Assembly (NCBI GenBank): GCA_013316825.1
Contig: WSLY01000013.1
Coordinates: 29,861-65,500 of the forward strand
From: Lachnospiraceae bacterium
GTDB lineage: Bacteria; Bacillota; Clostridia; Lachnospirales; Lachnospiraceae
Direction of reading: 5' to 3'
DNA: 35,640 bases
The first letter of the stretch is position 1. Each line of letters starts with the position of its first letter. This document shows, in pieces, positions 32,826 to 35,640 of the stretch. The notes under the pieces were generated by a model. That model had not been told where the DNA came from. It did no database searches and saw only the letters and a program-made list of their open reading frames with translations. A program made the translations under genes and the position numbers.

Positions 32826-35640
32826 TTAATAGTTAAATTCCTTCTGCTTGCGCTGCAGTTCCTTATTGATTTCAATATTGTATTTATACAGCGTTTCCCG
32901 CAGGTTACTGTTGCCGTACACAACGCCCCTGAAGGCGAACGCCAGATTGCGGGCGATATAATAGCTTCCCGGAATCTGCTCCACCGCTACCGTATTCTCT
33001 CGCTGTCTGCGGATGACCTCCGCCTGCGCGCTGTTCCACGGAAGATTTTCAAATGCCGCCAGATTGGCTGTCCCGTACCGCGCCGCTACGCCAAGGGTCT
33101 GTTCCACCTGCACGCCGAAATCACTCTGTGTTTCAGCGCTCACCCACCATTTTAAAAATGCATAGGCTTCGTCGGGGTACGCCGTGTCCGCCAGTGCAAT
33201 CGCCCCCGTGGAGGTTGACGTTTCTACATAATTGATGCCATCTTCACAGGGAGTCCCCGGCATCACCGCAATATCCCACAAACCGTTCAACTCGGGCGCC
33301 GCAGAATACAGATAATTCACCTGATTGTAGGGCTCAATCGCCAGCGCCATCTCTCCGCTTCTGAACCGGTTGAAAAAGTCAAACACAAGGGAAAGGCTGT
33401 ATTTGGTATATAAGCCCGTCCAACCGTCAAAGGCTGACAGCGCCTCGCCCGTGTGAAACATGGAGCTGCTCATATCCTCGCTGTAAAAGCGCCCTCCCTG
33501 CTGATACAAAAAGGTCTCAAAAATATTCTGGTTCTGCGGCACGCCTACCATGTAATTTTCATTTGCCAGAAGAATCACCTGCTCATAAAATTCATCCCAT
33601 GTGGCAGGCGGGCAAAGTCCAAGCTCTTCATAGATATCCGTGCGGTAGAACAGGACGTTAAAATTCTGCGTCTCCGGAAAGGCATAGCAGCCATCCTTAT
33701 ACCAGAAAGGCGTCACCGCGCTTGGGGTAAACTGTCCAATTACCTCTTCAAAATCGTCATATCGGCTTAAGTCTAAAAGCGCCCCCCTCATTGCCAGATT
33801 GACAGGCGTATCCACTGAGGTAAACAGCGCCACATCCGGTCCCTCTCCTGCAAGCACCGCCTGAACCAGTGTGTCGGATCCGCTTACAAGACTCACCTCC
33901 ACAGGAACCCCAGTCTGTACAGAAAAGGACTCGTCTATCAGTTTCTTTAAAAGGATTGCCTGATCCCTGCCGGATGACGCTCCTGTAGTCGTGATATCCG
34001 CCGTACTAATCCAGACGCGCAGCTTCTTATCGCCACCCGTTTCCGTTCCGCTTCCCGAAATGGCATTTGTCTCGCCGGCAAAAGAATCGAGAAACATGGA
34101 AAAGCGGTAAACAAGCTGCTTCCACGCGCCGCCTCCCACCTTAGGCTTGTCCATATCGGGTGAATATACCATAAATTTATCCATGGTAAGCGGCTGCGCC
34201 TGCATGTCAATCCGCCATGTGGCAAGATTGCTGATATTGCTCCTGAAGGTTTCAATCCGTTTTGCTATTTTTCCCGGTCTCTTCAGAAAATCCTTAAGCG
34301 TCTCCGCCATCTCTTTCAGCGTGGAAGCGCCTGCGCCGGAAAGCCCCTCCATGCCCTCTAAAACGCTATAATAATATTCCAGTCTTTCCTTGCAGTCCTG
34401 CAGGCCTTCCAGCAGTCCCGGAATGTTCTTTTCCAAATCAAAATCGCGGTTTAAATCAATGGTGATTCTGGTGCCATCCGCATTAAATCCGGTGACCTTA
34501 ATAATTTCCCTGTACCAGTGCTGCAGATCCTTTGTCACCGCTTCCACGCCCCGCAGCACCTCTGCCAGCTCTTCGTCCATGTCCGCTTTCATACCCAGCA
34601 CATGACGCCCCGCCGTCAGATATATCTTCATCGGCTCCCCATCCGCCGTAAGCTCCTTCACATACCAGCCCGACTGGTAGGGAAATTTCTGTCCTGCCAT
34701 CTCCTCGCAAAGGACGGAGCCGTCAATGCTTATCTCCCTGACAGAGTAAGCGTTGCTTTTTTCATTCTGCTTTACCTTGAAGGCAATGTAATAAAAACCA
34801 TCCTGCGGCACTTCAAACTCCCATGTAATTTCCTGTCCTACTTCCTTCCAGGTGTTCTTACCGATGGTATTGTAATATACTGCGCTCGCACTGGAGGGCG
34901 TCACGTGGACATTCGCCGTATCATAGGTAGCAAAAAGGGTAATGTCGTTTTTTAAATAGCTCTTCTCTGCCTCGTACTCCGCATAGTATCCGCTGCTGTC
35001 CGCAGCGCCTTCTGCCATCCAGCCCTGCAGCACCTCCTCGTAAGCCGCCGCTTTATCCGCATGTCCAAAGTGCAATGCTTTGAGCGCCACGCTTTCCTCT
35101 TTCAACATAAGAGTGACTGTATGCCGCCCCTCTGTAAGATAAAACTGCAAAGGACCCGGATATACCGTTGCGGAATCCGTAAGCCACTCCGTCTGCCATT
35201 CGTACTGCTCCATCAGAGCAGGTCTGACATCGCCGCCCCTTGCGTCTTTTGCAAAGGCATTATCCGCCATTCCAAAATAGGTTTCATCCAGAAACAGCCT
35301 GCGCAAGCTTACATTTTTTGCATTTTCAAACGGAATTTCGCCGTCCAGCAGCACGTCCAGCACAATATCATAGTTCTTTCCCGAAATACCGCAGTATGTA
35401 AGCGCAAGGTTATAAAGCCCTTCCTCCGCCACATCAAATTCCCATGTAACGCTGCCGCCTGCCGTATCCCAGTACAGACAGCCGTCCTCTCCCATATAAG
35501 AAGACAAATAGGCGCCGGAGCCTTCCTCAGACACAAAATCTGCCGCTGCTATCTCAAGCACGTCGGAGGCTTCCCTCTTTGCCTGCTTTGACGGTTTCCG
35601 CGAGCTGTTTGCGGGCAGCAGCATTGGACAGGCGATTTTA
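32826..35640 (-). CDS. Multidomain ABC solute-binding protein with two beta-sandwich modules, N-terminus beyond the window
   Basis: Numbering from the ATG at 35624 gives 932 residues, but the frame stays open to the window edge and no ribosome-binding site precedes that ATG, so the gene starts outside. Residues ~25-185 and ~215-350 are two similar beta-sandwich modules (WEFDVAEEGLYNLALTYCG / WEFEVPQDGFYYIAFKVK, and YLTEGRHTVTLML / YLTAGRHVLGMKAD), like carbohydrate-binding modules. Residues ~350-480 are helical. From ~533 (KLRVWISTADITTTG) to the end is a family-1 binding domain: VLAGEGPDVALFTSVDTP, YAFPETQNFNVLFYRTDIY, NGLWDIAVMPGTP. Ordinary sugar-binding proteins are about 420-550 residues. 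It feeds the two permeases encoded just downstream. Confidence 0.88.
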   Translation of the reverse strand, partial: KIACPMLLPANSSRKPSKQAKREASDVLEIAAADFVSEEGSGAYLSSYMGEDGCLYWDTAGGSVTWEFDVAEEGLYNLALTYCGISGKNYDIVLDVLLDGEIPFENAKNVSLRRLFLDETYFGMADNAFAKDARGGDVRPALMEQYEWQTEWLTDSATVYPGPLQFYLTEGRHTVTLMLKEESVALKALHFGHADKAAAYEEVLQGWMAEGAADSSGYYAEYEAEKSYLKNDITLFATYDTANVHVTPSSASAVYYNTIGKNTWKEVGQEITWEFEVPQDGFYYIAFKVKQNEKSNAYSVREISIDGSVLCEEMAGQKFPYQSGWYVKELTADGEPMKIYLTAGRHVLGMKADMDEELAEVLRGVEAVTKDLQHWYREIIKVTGFNADGTRITIDLNRDFDLEKNIPGLLEGLQDCKERLEYYYSVLEGMEGLSGAGASTLKEMAETLKDFLKRPGKIAKRIETFRSNISNLATWRIDMQAQPLTMDKFMVYSPDMDKPKVGGGAWKQLVYRFSMFLDSFAGETNAISGSGTETGGDKKLRVWISTADITTTGASSGRDQAILLKKLIDESFSVQTGVPVEVSLVSGSDTLVQAVLAGEGPDVALFTSVDTPVNLAMRGALLDLSRYDDFEEVIGQFTPSAVTPFWYKDGCYAFPETQNFNVLFYRTDIYEELGLCPPATWDEFYEQVILLANENYMVGVPQNQNIFETFLYQQGGRFYSEDMSSSMFHTGEALSAFDGWTGLYTKYSLSLVFDFFNRFRSGEMALAIEPYNQVNYLYSAAPELNGLWDIAVMPGTPCEDGINYVETSTSTGAIALADTAYPDEAYAFLKWWVSAETQSDFGVQVEQTLGVAARYGTANLAAFENLPWNSAQAEVIRRQRENTVAVEQIPGSYYIARNLAFAFRGVVYGNSNLRETLYKYNIEINKELQRKQKEFNY

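Noticed and set aside
1..35640. CRISPR arrays, tRNA or rRNA genes, insertion-sequence transposases and prophage genes
   Set aside because: I found no regular direct repeats, cloverleaf-like segments or transposase/integrase-like proteins in either strand.

Overview
The window reads as one strand-biased carbohydrate-utilisation locus from an anaerobic, low-to-medium GC Bacillota, most likely a gut Lachnospiraceae. Evidence: strong AGGAGG-type ribosome-binding sites, lipoprotein-anchored ABC binding proteins, sigma-A-like promoters, a LacI regulator, a glycyl radical enzyme with its activase, and intracellular GH38/GH4/GH43/GH106-type hydrolases. The family assignment is an inference; no rRNA or other marker gene is present. 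Almost everything is on the minus strand, so transcription runs from high to low coordinates. No stretch over 300 bases lacks a gene.

Uptake block (35640 to 22829). An unusual binding protein with two N-terminal beta-sandwich modules and a C-terminal family-1 solute-binding domain (cut by the window edge) is followed by two permeases. Next come three accessory genes: a membrane-anchored NHL/TPR protein, a YIP1-type membrane protein and a DUF5696-type lipoprotein. Then two more permeases, a small VOC protein and a conventional lipoprotein binding protein follow. That is two complete ABC import modules wrapped around an accessory trio. No ABC ATPase gene is present, as is usual when a shared MsmX/MsiK-type ATPase is encoded elsewhere.

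Degradation block 1 (22809 to 14070). A putative TIM-barrel hydrolase with a glutamine-amidotransferase-like domain, a GH106-like hydrolase, a nucleoside-hydrolase-fold protein, a GH4 NAD-dependent glycosidase and a PfkB kinase are tightly packed. None of them has a signal peptide, so they should act on imported material.

Degradation block 2 (13979 to 6796). It has its own promoter and operator. It encodes a duplicated-domain lipoprotein, a ribokinase-like kinase, a GH38 alpha-mannosidase, a D-lyxose-isomerase-type sugar isomerase and an amidohydrolase. A lacI gene with its own promoter follows, then a hairpin terminator, then an allose-kinase-like ROK kinase and a GH43 hydrolase.

Redox end (1 to 3481). 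A glycyl radical enzyme and a truncated MATE exporter run on the minus strand. The radical-SAM activase runs divergently on the plus strand. A perfect LacI-type palindrome sits between them and shares an 11-base core with the operator in front of the duplicated-domain lipoprotein. This ties the radical enzyme to the sugar regulon. My working model is that mannose-containing or otherwise unusual oligosaccharides are imported intact, cut inside the cell, isomerised and phosphorylated, and that one product or fermentation intermediate is handled by the glycyl radical enzyme. The exact substrate cannot be read from the sequence.
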